Part shown: piece by piece, positions 1 through 6,324 of the stretch
Position numbering within the stretch: position 1 is the stretch's first letter
Layout of the letters: every line of letters begins with the position of its first letter
Assembly (NCBI GenBank): GCA_033808535.1
Contig: JAPXNL010000111.1
Coordinates: 1 to 7,739, forward strand
Length of the DNA stretch: 7,739 nt
Reading direction: 5' to 3'
Source: DTU078 sp033808535
GTDB taxonomy: Bacteria; Bacillota; Clostridia; Oscillospirales; CAG-272
The notes under the pieces: model-generated
Databases searched by the model: none
The model's input: only the letters and a program-made list of their open reading frames with translations
Told to the model about the DNA's origin: nothing
Program-made: the position numbers and the translations under genes

Positions 1-191
1 GCGGTAACGGCTACATATGCCGTTATCTTGGCGGCAGGGAAACGGTGAAACTGCGCTTTGACGAAGCTGTGGAGATATGCTCAATTCTGGAAGAGGGCAC
101 CGGAGAAAAGGTCAGCGAGGTAGAGGTTAAACCTTTCGCGATCAAAACACTGCGGCTCGTGAAAAAAACTTTATTAAGGTTGAGTAATTGA
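1..191 (+). CDS. C-terminal fragment of a probable GH38 alpha-mannosidase
   Basis: Only the last 62 codons (from base 3) and the TGA stop at 189-191 are in the window; the start lies upstream. The visible protein begins GNGYICRYLGG, continues through RETVKLRFDEAV, and has the segment EVKPFAIKTLRL before a short basic tail. An 'nG.i.R.y' strand, a 'v.L.f' strand and a final 'kPFeIkTlrl' strand form the usual end of the C-terminal beta-sandwich of GH38 alpha-mannosidases, which hydrolyse terminal alpha-mannosyl residues. The catalytic domain is not visible, so the assignment rests on this tail alone. The region beyond TLRL (VKKTLLRLSN) extends slightly past the usual end. It converges on the AraC regulator and shares a hairpin terminator with it, in keeping with a glycan-use locus. 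Other beta-sandwich glycosidases with a similar tail are possible. Confidence 0.6.
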   Translation, partial: GNGYICRYLGGRETVKLRFDEAVEICSILEEGTGEKVSEVEVKPFAIKTLRLVKKTLLRLSN

Positions 192-206
192 ACCCTTCCA
201 AAAGTG

Positions 207-245
207 CATGAAAAAAGAGCAATATCACGTTGCTCTTTTTTCATG
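207..245. terminator. bidirectional rho-independent terminator between mannosidase and araC genes
   Basis: A perfect 16-bp inverted repeat (207-222 and 230-245) flanks a 7-nt loop. The outer stem holds A6 on the left and T6 on the right, so either strand gives a hairpin with an oligo-U side. It lies 15 bp after the stop of the plus-strand mannosidase fragment and 14 bp past the stop of the minus-strand regulator, so it can end transcription from both convergent genes. Confidence 0.85.
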
Positions 246-259
246 TTTGTTTCGCTTTA

Positions 260-1111
260 TCATTCCGGATAATATTTGGCGTAGCTGCCGGGTGACACCC
301 CGTAGAACTGCTTGAACATATTTGCGAATATGTACTGGTCGGAATATCTGAGTTTTGCAGCTATTTGCTTGACCTTCAGGTTTGTCGTGGTTAAAAGGTA
401 TGCGGCATGCGCCATCCGGCGCGAATAAACATATTCCCGGAAAGTGACGCGGAAAATTTTATCGAACCGGCGGTAAAAAGCGGTGCGCGACATCCCGAAC
501 TGAGCCGCCAGGCGTCCTGTATTAATCGCTGTACTGTCGCGTATGCAGTTGTCGACATAAATTCGTACTCTTTGCGTGAAGTCGAGAATATCATAATCAG
601 CGCTGCGTGCCATTGCGGTTATGTCGGAGAGAAGCTGTGCGTAAATCGAGGCAATGCAGAAGTGAGTAAGCATATAGTCGGCCAGTTCTTTTAACAATCG
701 GCGGTGGTATACGTTCATGAAAAGGCTTTCATACAGCTTTATATCCTCGCAGTCCCAGACAAATCCTCCGACAGGAGAGCGGTCTGTGGCGTCTGCACCG
801 GTGATGCGGTCGACAGGCTTATATCTTATCGCAATCACGTTTGCAAACTCGATCCCGCTTTGACCGGACGAGTGCGGCATATCGTGAGATATGTATAAAA
901 ACCGCCCTTTTTTAAGCGGATAGCGGTTTGAGCCGATATCGTAATAGCCATTGTCGCCGCGCGAGAAGACAATCATATCTTCGTCAATCCTTCGCGGCTT
1001 GATGCCCCAGTTAAACTCGCCCCGCATATCAAATGCATGTGTCAGCGCAAACAGCACCCCGCCTGATGCGGCATTCAGCAGACTTTCCAGCAGCAAAATC
1101 CTGTCGGTCAT
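260..1111 (-). CDS. AraC-family transcriptional regulator
   Basis: A 283-residue cytoplasmic DNA-binding regulator, the usual length for a cupin-plus-AraC-HTH protein. Residues about 15-100 look like the cupin-type ligand-sensing domain, with a 'YPLKKGRFLYISHDMPHSS' stretch (63-81) matching the loop 'l..Gd.lli.p...H'. Residues about 185-282 are the AraC double helix-turn-helix. The first HTH is around LAAQFGMSRTAFYRRFDKIF (201-220). The second is around VKQIAAKLRYSDQYIFANMF (247-266), followed by the signature KQFYGVSPGSYAKYY. The ATG at 1109-1111 is preceded by AAGGCGAG at a spacing of about 9 nt. It diverges from the solute-binding protein operon with overlapping promoters, so it most likely regulates that operon in response to a sugar and possibly its own gene. 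The effector is unknown. Confidence 0.93.
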   Translation of the reverse strand: MTDRILLLESLLNAASGGVLFALTHAFDMRGEFNWGIKPRRIDEDMIVFSRGDNGYYDIGSNRYPLKKGRFLYISHDMPHSSGQSGIEFANVIAIRYKPVDRITGADATDRSPVGGFVWDCEDIKLYESLFMNVYHRRLLKELADYMLTHFCIASIYAQLLSDITAMARSADYDILDFTQRVRIYVDNCIRDSTAINTGRLAAQFGMSRTAFYRRFDKIFRVTFREYVYSRRMAHAAYLLTTTNLKVKQIAAKLRYSDQYIFANMFKQFYGVSPGSYAKYYPE

Positions 1112-1157
1112 ATAATCACGCTCGCCTTTTCATATCATTTCACATCATCTTTATTTT

Positions 1158-1186
1158 ATAATACATCATTTACACGACTACGTCAA
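1158..1186 (-). promoter_or_regulatory. sigma-A-type promoter for the AraC regulator
   Basis: Read on the minus strand: -35 TTGACG (1181-1186), a spacer of exactly 17 bp, and -10 TATTAT (1158-1163). Each hexamer differs from consensus at one base. The predicted start is near 1150, leaving a leader of about 40 nt before the ATG at 1111. The -35 box sits inside the spacer of the divergent plus-strand promoter. Confidence 0.65.
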
Positions 1187-1197
1187 TATGCTATATT
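1169..1197 (+). promoter_or_regulatory. sigma-A-type promoter for the SBP / URO-D-like / beta-helix operon
   Basis: -35 TTTACA (1169-1174), a 17-bp spacer and -10 TATATT (1192-1197), each one base from consensus. The expected start is near 1204, giving a leader of about 55 nt before the ATG at 1259. A second, weaker candidate is TTGTAG (1203-1208), 18 bp, TATAAC (1227-1232). The main candidate overlaps the araC promoter on the opposite strand, so the two would compete for polymerase or be controlled together. Confidence 0.6.
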
Positions 1198-1246
1198 TTT
1201 AATTGTAGATGATGCATATTATTGAATATAACTAACAATGTAGTAC

Positions 1247-1252
1247 AGGGTG
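1247..1252 (+). promoter_or_regulatory. ribosome binding site that fixes the SBP start at 1259
   Basis: AGGGTG is followed by 6 nt and then ATG at 1259. The longer reading frame begins with a GTG at 1250-1252, but that codon is part of this Shine-Dalgarno site and has no good site of its own upstream. The ATG is therefore preferred. Confidence 0.7.
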
Positions 1253-1258
1253 AAATTT

Positions 1259-2704
1259 ATGAAATGCAGATGGCTTGACGGTTTAATCGCGATAATTTTA
1301 TTACTTTCAGTGTTGGCTTCATGTGCTGACGAAACAACCGGAGGCATTGAGACAACATCTCCGGTTGCAGAGACTGCCGCGGAGGAGACAGAGCTTAGCG
1401 ACGACCTGCCCGAAGCGAATTTCGACGGTTATGTCTTCAGAGTTTATTCGCGCAACAACCTCTGGTTTCACGGGCGAATTACGGTCGATGAACTGGACGG
1501 CGAGGTGCTAAATGACGCAATTTACAACCGCAACCTGAAAATCTGCCAGCGCTTCAATATCGAAATTACCGAGCAGGAAGGCACAGATACCAACATACCG
1601 TATCAGTCTATCCTTGCGAACAGCGACGATTTCGACATGGTCAACGCCCGCTGCACGGCGGCGCTTACGATGGCGCAGGAGGGAATGGTTGTTCCGCTTG
1701 ACTCGCTGGCGTACATAAATCTTGAAAAGCCGTACTGGAACAAAACGCTGACCGCTGACCTGACTTTCGGCATTAAAAAATATTTTGCCGTAGGTGACTT
1801 GAACCTTACGTTTTTTGATTATGCGAGCATTATGCTGTTCAATAAAGAGCTGCGCAGCTCGTTCAGCCTTTCCGACCCGTATGAGCTTGTAAAAAGCGGA
1901 AGCTGGACGTTTGACAAGTACCTTGAAATGGCGACCGCGGTCACCGGCGACCTCAACGGCGACGGTAAAATGAACGGAGAGGACCGGTACGGCACATTAG
2001 GCGATGCGAAGTTCGCGGGTTATTCGCTGCTTATGGCAACCGGAGTGAAATCCGTGACAAAAGACGCCGACAACATGCCGGTGTTCAGTATAAACACCGA
2101 CGAGAAGTTCATAAACATGTGGAGTGAAATGCTGCGTGTGCTCTATGAAGGCGGCCAGTGGTACGATACGAATACCGGCGGGCAGGCTGATGAAGTGTTG
2201 AATACCTTTTTCCGCAGCGACAAAGCGCTGTTTTATTCCACAGTGTTCTTTGAAATTCCGGCAATGCGCGTGATGGAAACCGATTTCGGCATACTGCCGC
2301 AGCCGAAATATAACGAGGCGCAGCCCAACTATATCACGAGAATTTCATTCTTCGATATAATGACTATCCCGATAACAAATTCCGACCTTAATCGTACCAG
2401 TATGATTATAGAAGCGCTGACCTGCGAATCCGGAAAGACAGTCGTTCCGGCATATTACGATATTGTGGTCAGCGGCAAGGCTACGCGCGACAACGAGTCG
2501 ATAGAGATGCTTCACATCATCAAGGACACCCGGACGCTCGATTTGGGCGATACAATCTGGTGCGACCAGATACGCGACGGGTTCCTTGTCGGGCTTATTA
2601 GGTCAAATAAAACCGATATAGTTTCGGCTTCTGCGAGCAGAGTCAAGGCTATATCCAAAATTATTGAAAAGGCAATCGAAGTATTCACAAATACAACCGG
2701 ATGA
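1259..2704 (+). CDS. extracellular solute-binding lipoprotein (ABC sugar transporter type, family 1-like)
   Basis: 481 residues from the ATG chosen by its ribosome binding site (484 from the GTG at 1250). It should be a lipid-anchored surface protein that captures an oligosaccharide for an ABC importer. The N-terminus has a basic start, a hydrophobic run (about 8-20) and a lipobox L19-A20-S21-C22, followed by a low-complexity Thr/Glu/Ala linker (about 23-50). The mature part (from about 55, FDGYVFRVYSR) has the spacing and motifs of clostridial family 1 binding proteins: LNDAIYNRN, 'VPLDSL', 'KPYWNK', 'LMLFNKEL'-like strands and a tryptophan hinge 'SGSWTFDKYLEMA'. An EF-hand or dockerin-like loop, DLNGDGKMNGEDRYG (231-245; D231, N233, D235, N239, D242), probably binds calcium and is common in this family. 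No permease or ATPase gene follows. The next gene starts 10 bp downstream, so it is the first gene of an operon. The ligand cannot be read from sequence. Confidence 0.88.
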   Translation: MKCRWLDGLIAIILLLSVLASCADETTGGIETTSPVAETAAEETELSDDLPEANFDGYVFRVYSRNNLWFHGRITVDELDGEVLNDAIYNRNLKICQRFNIEITEQEGTDTNIPYQSILANSDDFDMVNARCTAALTMAQEGMVVPLDSLAYINLEKPYWNKTLTADLTFGIKKYFAVGDLNLTFFDYASIMLFNKELRSSFSLSDPYELVKSGSWTFDKYLEMATAVTGDLNGDGKMNGEDRYGTLGDAKFAGYSLLMATGVKSVTKDADNMPVFSINTDEKFINMWSEMLRVLYEGGQWYDTNTGGQADEVLNTFFRSDKALFYSTVFFEIPAMRVMETDFGILPQPKYNEAQPNYITRISFFDIMTIPITNSDLNRTSMIIEALTCESGKTVVPAYYDIVVSGKATRDNESIEMLHIIKDTRTLDLGDTIWCDQIRDGFLVGLIRSNKTDIVSASASRVKAISKIIEKAIEVFTNTTG

Positions 2705-2714
2705 GAAGAAATAA

Positions 2715-3942
2715 ATGACTATTATAACCAATCCATACCCGCAGCCGGAATACGAACGAGTGCGCACGCTTGCCGCCGAATACGCGGAGTATGCGCGCTC
2801 TCCGCAAATGGACGCCCGTCGTGAGGCGTGGGCGGCGCACAATGCAATGGATTTCTCGCGCCCGCTTATCTACATACGCGCCATACCGTTCGGTGAATTT
2901 ACTGAGTTTAAAAAAAGCTTAACCTGCACCGACCCGTACCTGCGCTCGCTTGAGTCGTACTTCCTGCGCGCGCGATATCACAGGCAGGTCTGCGATGATT
3001 TCATTGAAGAGCCTTTCATGACAGTGCGCGCGGCGGTCAAAACCTCGCCCGGCGGCATATGGGGAGTCCCTTTGCGTTTGGGTGAGCGCCCGGTTCCCGG
3101 CGGAGCGGCGGCATATACCCCGGTTATACTCGAGGAATCGGATTTTGACAGGCTGCAGGTCGCCCCGCACGAAATAGATGAAGCCGAAACTGCACGGCGA
3201 CATGACCGGCTGGCCGAGCTGCTTTACGGCATCATGGACGTTTACGACGACCGGCAGGGTGCGCTTTGCTCCATGTGGGAAAACGACATCTCAACGGCTA
3301 TTGCAAAGCTGCGCGGGCTGGAGCAGATCATGTGGGATGCGTATGACCGCCCAGAGTGGCTGCACAAGCTGCTCGGCTTCATGCGCGATTCGATTTTGCG
3401 GAACATGGATGAAACACAGGCTGCGGGCGATTTCTCACTGCTCAATCATCAAAATCAGGCGATGCCATATCTGCGCAGGCTGAAACCGCCCGGCGGCGGG
3501 AAAGCGGATCCGTCCATGCTTTGGGGTTATATGGCGGCACAGGAGTATACGACTTTCGGGCCGGATATGTTTGACGAGTTCATGTTCGAATACCAGAAGC
3601 CAATCCTCGAGCGATATGCGATTGTTGCATACGGCTGCTGCGAGGATTTAACACATAAAATCCCGGTGATTAAGAAGATTCGCAATCTCAGGCGCATTGC
3701 TGTTTCACCGTTTGCAAATCTTGAAAAATGCGCACAGCAAATCGGCGGCGAGTACATACTCTCATGGCGCCCCAATCCGTCCGACATGGTATCGCATGGG
3801 CTGGACGATGATTATGTCCGCCGGTATATAAGGGGCNNNNNNNNNNGTGACGCTCAAAGATGTGGAAACTGTTTCGGGCGACGAAACCGCTATAATCCGG
3901 TGGACCAAAATTGTTCGCGAGGAGCTTGACAGGGCTTTTTAA
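2715..3942 (+). CDS. uroporphyrinogen decarboxylase-fold protein (corrinoid methyltransferase-like), interrupted by assembly gap
   Basis: 374 residues precede a run of 10 N; the true C-terminus follows it in a different numerical frame (3847-3942: VTLKDVETV..., ending EELDRAF, TAA). The protein resembles uncharacterised bacterial members of the URO-D superfamily, which holds haem-pathway decarboxylase and corrinoid or CoM methyltransferases such as MtaA and MtbA. Supporting pieces are the helix GLEQIMWDAYDRPEWLHKLL (201-220), WGYMAAQEYTTFGPDMFDEF (270-289), the pair IVAYGCCEDL (303-312) followed by IPVIKKIRNLRRIAVSPFAN (316-335), and SWRPNPSDM (350-358). The C307-G-C-C-E310 region is where methyltransferase relatives carry thiol or metal ligands. 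It is too divergent for a haem HemE and no haem genes are nearby. Start: ATG at 2715 with a weak purine-rich site, 10 bp after the SBP stop. Function in the glycan operon is unproven; methyl transfer or demethylation is an inference. Confidence 0.75.
3837..3846. other. scaffold gap of 10 N inside the URO-D-like gene
   Basis: Ten undetermined bases. The last complete codon upstream ends at 3836 and the downstream coding frame begins at 3847, so ten bases shift the frame by one. The real gap must be a multiple of three. A literal translation runs out of frame to a false stop near 3929. Confidence 0.97.
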
Positions 3943-3960
3943 GCTGACAAGGGGAAGAAC

Positions 3961-5328
3961 ATGATTACGAGAACAATACTTGCAAGCGATGTTGCAAAGC
4001 TTGACAGCAATGTTTATACCGGCGGGGGGACCGACGATACTGCGGCACTGCAGGCTATTCTTGACAGGGTGCCTGAGTGGGGCGGTCTGCACCTCATAAT
4101 GGACGGCGCGGCGCTTGTGACCGGACTCAGGGTTCACTCCAACACCACTATCGAATGTCTCAACAAAGACTGCGGCTTCTTTCTGAAATCAGGCTCAAAC
4201 TGCGCAATCATCCGGAATGCCGACATTGACTATGACGAAAGACACAACAAAAACATTTCACTCATAGGCGGCACATATAATCACAACGCAAAAGGGCAGG
4301 AGCATCATCTTTACGTCGAAGACGTTAGAGAAGGCTACGGCGGCGGCAAGCGCAGGTTCCCAAGTGGCGAGGAGCATATCAGCTTTACATTTGCGCTGCG
4401 CATGATCGGCGTGGAAAACCTGCTGATGCGCGACCTGACGATACGCAATCAGCGCACATATGCGATGCTCACCTGCAATTTCTATAATGTTGTAATGGAA
4501 AACATCTTCATCGACCTGCCCAAGAAGATGCATGCCCAAAATCAGGACGGGCTGCATTTCCACGGGCCGGGCAGGTTTTTAACAATTCGCAACATCGCAG
4601 GTGACGCGGGAGACGATTTTATTGCGCTCGCCCCCGACGAGCACGACTGCGTGTCCGATATCACCGACGTGCTGATTGACGGCGTGTTCTTAAACGACGC
4701 CGATCAGGGCATACGGCTGCTGTCGGCTGAACACGGCCGGCTTGACCGCGTCACTATCCGCAACGTAACCGGCACATACCGCAGCTTCGGCTTTTATATG
4801 AATTCCTGGGAGCCAAATGACGTCGGCGGAAATTTCGGAGATATAGTCTTTGAGAACATCGACCTGCGCCCGACCGTGCCGAACTATGACTACCGCCCGC
4901 CGTTTTTGTTCCAGGCGGGAGGCAACTTCGAGCACCTGACCTTCCGCAACATACGCGACCACTTTTCCCGTAGCCCGCGCACGCTGTTTGAGCTTAGCAG
5001 CCCGTTCCACACGCTGCTGCAGGACAATTGCCGCACGCATATAAAGGAGCTGACCATCGACGGGCTGACCGTGCTCTCCGATAGTGCGCTGACCGTGCCT
5101 GCGATTCTCATCGATGCCGCTGTTGACAGGATGATACTGCGCAACATTGACATAAGCTACGGTGCACAGTCTGACACCCCGTTCATCGACTTCGGCAGAT
5201 ACGGGCATATCGGCACACTCGCAGTAAACGGCCTGATTGCAAACGGCTTGCGCACCTTTGTCTCGCCGCCCGAGGGCGCGGTAGGGAATACCGTGATGTG
5301 GAACACGTATATTCCCGACGCAAAATAA
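3961..5328 (+). CDS. right-handed beta-helix protein, GH28 (polygalacturonase)-like, no signal peptide
   Basis: 455 residues. The N-terminus carries the pectate-lyase-superfamily entry motif (GGGTDDTAALQAILDRV, 21-37), then GGLHLIMDG and a long ladder of beta-helix coils with repeated 'l.IrNi/v' and 'i.FeNI' strands (160, 209, 266, 297, 328, 394). The GH28-like core reads QNQDGLHFHG (193-202), GDAGDDFIALAP (214-225), DQGIRLLS (248-255) and FGFYMNSW (276-283). These match in order the family's NTD, DD, GHG and RIK motifs. D196, D218 and D219 are present, but the catalytic His of GHG appears to be Q249 and the RIK segment is replaced. There is no signal peptide or hydrophobic N-terminus, so it should act in the cytoplasm on imported fragments. 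ATG at 3961 has a strong GGGG site 6 nt upstream, 18 bp after the previous stop. It could hydrolyse, cleave or isomerise uronic-acid oligosaccharides; the exact reaction is unknown. Confidence 0.8.
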   Translation: MITRTILASDVAKLDSNVYTGGGTDDTAALQAILDRVPEWGGLHLIMDGAALVTGLRVHSNTTIECLNKDCGFFLKSGSNCAIIRNADIDYDERHNKNISLIGGTYNHNAKGQEHHLYVEDVREGYGGGKRRFPSGEEHISFTFALRMIGVENLLMRDLTIRNQRTYAMLTCNFYNVVMENIFIDLPKKMHAQNQDGLHFHGPGRFLTIRNIAGDAGDDFIALAPDEHDCVSDITDVLIDGVFLNDADQGIRLLSAEHGRLDRVTIRNVTGTYRSFGFYMNSWEPNDVGGNFGDIVFENIDLRPTVPNYDYRPPFLFQAGGNFEHLTFRNIRDHFSRSPRTLFELSSPFHTLLQDNCRTHIKELTIDGLTVLSDSALTVPAILIDAAVDRMILRNIDISYGAQSDTPFIDFGRYGHIGTLAVNGLIANGLRTFVSPPEGAVGNTVMWNTYIPDAK

Positions 5329-5347
5329 CAGCACGGCGCTAATAAAA

Positions 5348-5400
5348 AATAAAAAAGGTACTTGGCGAGCAGACAATTTTTCGCCAAGTACTTTTTTATT
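5348..5400. terminator. strong bidirectional rho-independent terminator after the glycan operon
   Basis: Left arm 5348-5368 and right arm 5381-5400 pair over 20 bp with a single bulged G, around a 12-nt loop. The GC-rich inner stem (TACTTGGCGA / TCGCCAAGTA) is flanked by A6 and T6, so it works in both directions. It lies 19 bp after the stop of the beta-helix gene. It is also the only clear terminator downstream of the minus-strand membrane gene that ends at 5532. Confidence 0.9.
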
Positions 5401-5531
5401 GTGAAATTACTCTCTCGTCGGTTTTATCCGTGAAACAACGCATGTTTCGTTATAATGTCACAAAAACAGGCGTTTGGGATCAAACATATTCTGTATTATC
5501 CAATTGGACATATAACAAACTAAGTTGATAT

Positions 5532-6122
5532 CTATAATGACAAATAAATCCACCATCCGATGCATGCAGCCATCGTTCCGATAATGCTTGATATTGTATC
5601 AGTCATTGTGTCCACTAAGCCCGGGGGCTGGATAGCCTTCTCTGGCTGATGATTATTAATGGGGCTTTTCTTTTGCCAATGTTGATTATCGGCGTGAAAA
5701 ATGCTGTCAAAAATAAACTCGCTGACCTCCCAAATCTCATGCAAGGCCATCGATAAAGTAAAACCAAATATTAATGTGCCGGCAAATCCGGCATCGGGGG
5801 CTAATTCAGCCAGCGATATTCCAAACCCGAAAAATACTATTCCGGAGATGAAATGGATAGTCCTGTCCCACCAGGGAAATAGATTATAAAATTTATAACC
5901 GATACCCAGATACACAGCTGCAAATAAAACGGTTTGAAATAAAAAAACCGTGAATGCATTTATTTGGACATGTATCAGGCTGAGCAGCCAAGGTATAAAA
6001 GAAACAGCTAATGTTAAAAAAGCCGGCGTAAGAATTTTATATTTGCGTTTGATTAATTTAGCCGCGGTCATAATTATCACTACTAACCTTAATAGGTTAG
6101 TATATAAAAATAAAAAATCCAT
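5532..6122 (-). CDS. YjdF/DUF2238-like integral membrane protein
   Basis: 196 residues from the ATG at 6120-6122. Hydrophobic stretches at roughly 3-21, 33-51, 57-75, 89-106, 111-130 and 176-194 suggest six membrane helices, with a hydrophilic loop near 141-170. Conserved-looking polar motifs sit at membrane edges: WDRTIHFISG (85-94), ALHEIWEVSEF (126-136) and GLVDTMTDTISSIIGT (168-183). The D...H...G, E-W-E and DTM.D pattern resembles YjdF/DUF2238 membrane proteins, whose biochemical role is not known. A longer frame to 6197 would start at TTG without a ribosome site, so the ATG with GAGGTG is preferred. The gene is visibly more AT-rich than the sugar genes around it and stands alone between two terminators, so it may be a later insertion beside the tRNA gene. 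Family assignment is by motif pattern only. Confidence 0.7.
   Translation of the reverse strand: MDFLFLYTNLLRLVVIIMTAAKLIKRKYKILTPAFLTLAVSFIPWLLSLIHVQINAFTVFLFQTVLFAAVYLGIGYKFYNLFPWWDRTIHFISGIVFFGFGISLAELAPDAGFAGTLIFGFTLSMALHEIWEVSEFIFDSIFHADNQHWQKKSPINNHQPEKAIQPPGLVDTMTDTISSIIGTMAACIGWWIYLSL
6081..6102 (-). repeat. 9-bp perfect hairpin at the start of the membrane-protein mRNA
   Basis: TACTAACCT (6081-6089) and AGGTTAGTA (6094-6102) are exact inverses around a 4-nt loop. In the minus-strand mRNA this falls about 20-42 nt after the A of the ATG, inside codons 7-14. A hairpin there could slow early elongation, but coding constraints or chance may explain it. Confidence 0.4.
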
Positions 6123-6127
6123 ACTGA

Positions 6128-6133
6128 CACCTC
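6128..6133 (-). promoter_or_regulatory. ribosome binding site that fixes the membrane-protein start at 6122
   Basis: On the minus strand GAGGTG is followed by 5 nt and then the ATG at 6122-6120. The upstream in-frame TTG at 6197 has no comparable site, so translation should begin at 6122. Confidence 0.8.
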
Positions 6134-6290
6134 GTATATATATTAACCAAGGCAAGTGTAGATTATTTGGGTAATATAAATTATGGCAGCTTAACAAGAA
6201 TGAAATGTTATCTTGCGTCAGTATCCCCGTGTAGATGAACGCGCTATGAGGGTGCTCAAACTGTATAACGGTTTTTCATGGATAAAAATA

Positions 6291-6318
6291 AAAAAAGCCT
6301 GAAATTTCAGGCTTTTTT
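6291..6318 (-). terminator. rho-independent terminator of tRNA-Ala
   Basis: A 28-base perfect palindrome with a GCCTGA/TCAGGC core and A6/T6 flanks. Read on the minus strand it begins 7 nt after the CCA end of the tRNA gene and supplies a GC stem followed by U6. It also insulates the membrane-protein gene downstream from tRNA transcription. Confidence 0.85.
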
Positions 6319-6324
6319 GCGTTA

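Larger units (their letters stand above)
1143..1214. repeat. short inverted and direct repeats, candidate AraC-family operators
   Basis: CATCATCT (1143-1150) recurs as its exact inverse AGATGATG (1207-1214), with the two divergent promoters between the arms. Related direct copies of ATCATTT occur at 1134-1140 and 1165-1171. AraC-family proteins commonly bind pairs of short direct repeats near or overlapping the -35 box, and this placement fits. The repeats are short in AT-rich DNA, so chance occurrence is possible. Confidence 0.35.

Noticed and set aside
3847..3929. C-terminal tail XXXXDAQRCGNCFGRRNR... as the end of the URO-D-like protein
   Set aside because: It is an artefact of translating ten placeholder Ns. 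The frame starting at 3847 gives a family-like tail with a proper stop at 3942.
4690..5376. 228-codon minus-strand ORF opposite the beta-helix gene
   Set aside because: It lies fully antisense to a convincing gene, has low-complexity Val/Ala/Arg content, no ribosome site and no recognisable domain; typical shadow in GC-rich codons.
5432..5448. GAAAC...GTTTC inverted repeat in the 5401-5531 gap
   Set aside because: Only 5 bp per arm in AT-rich DNA with no T-run or nearby gene start; not distinguishable from chance.
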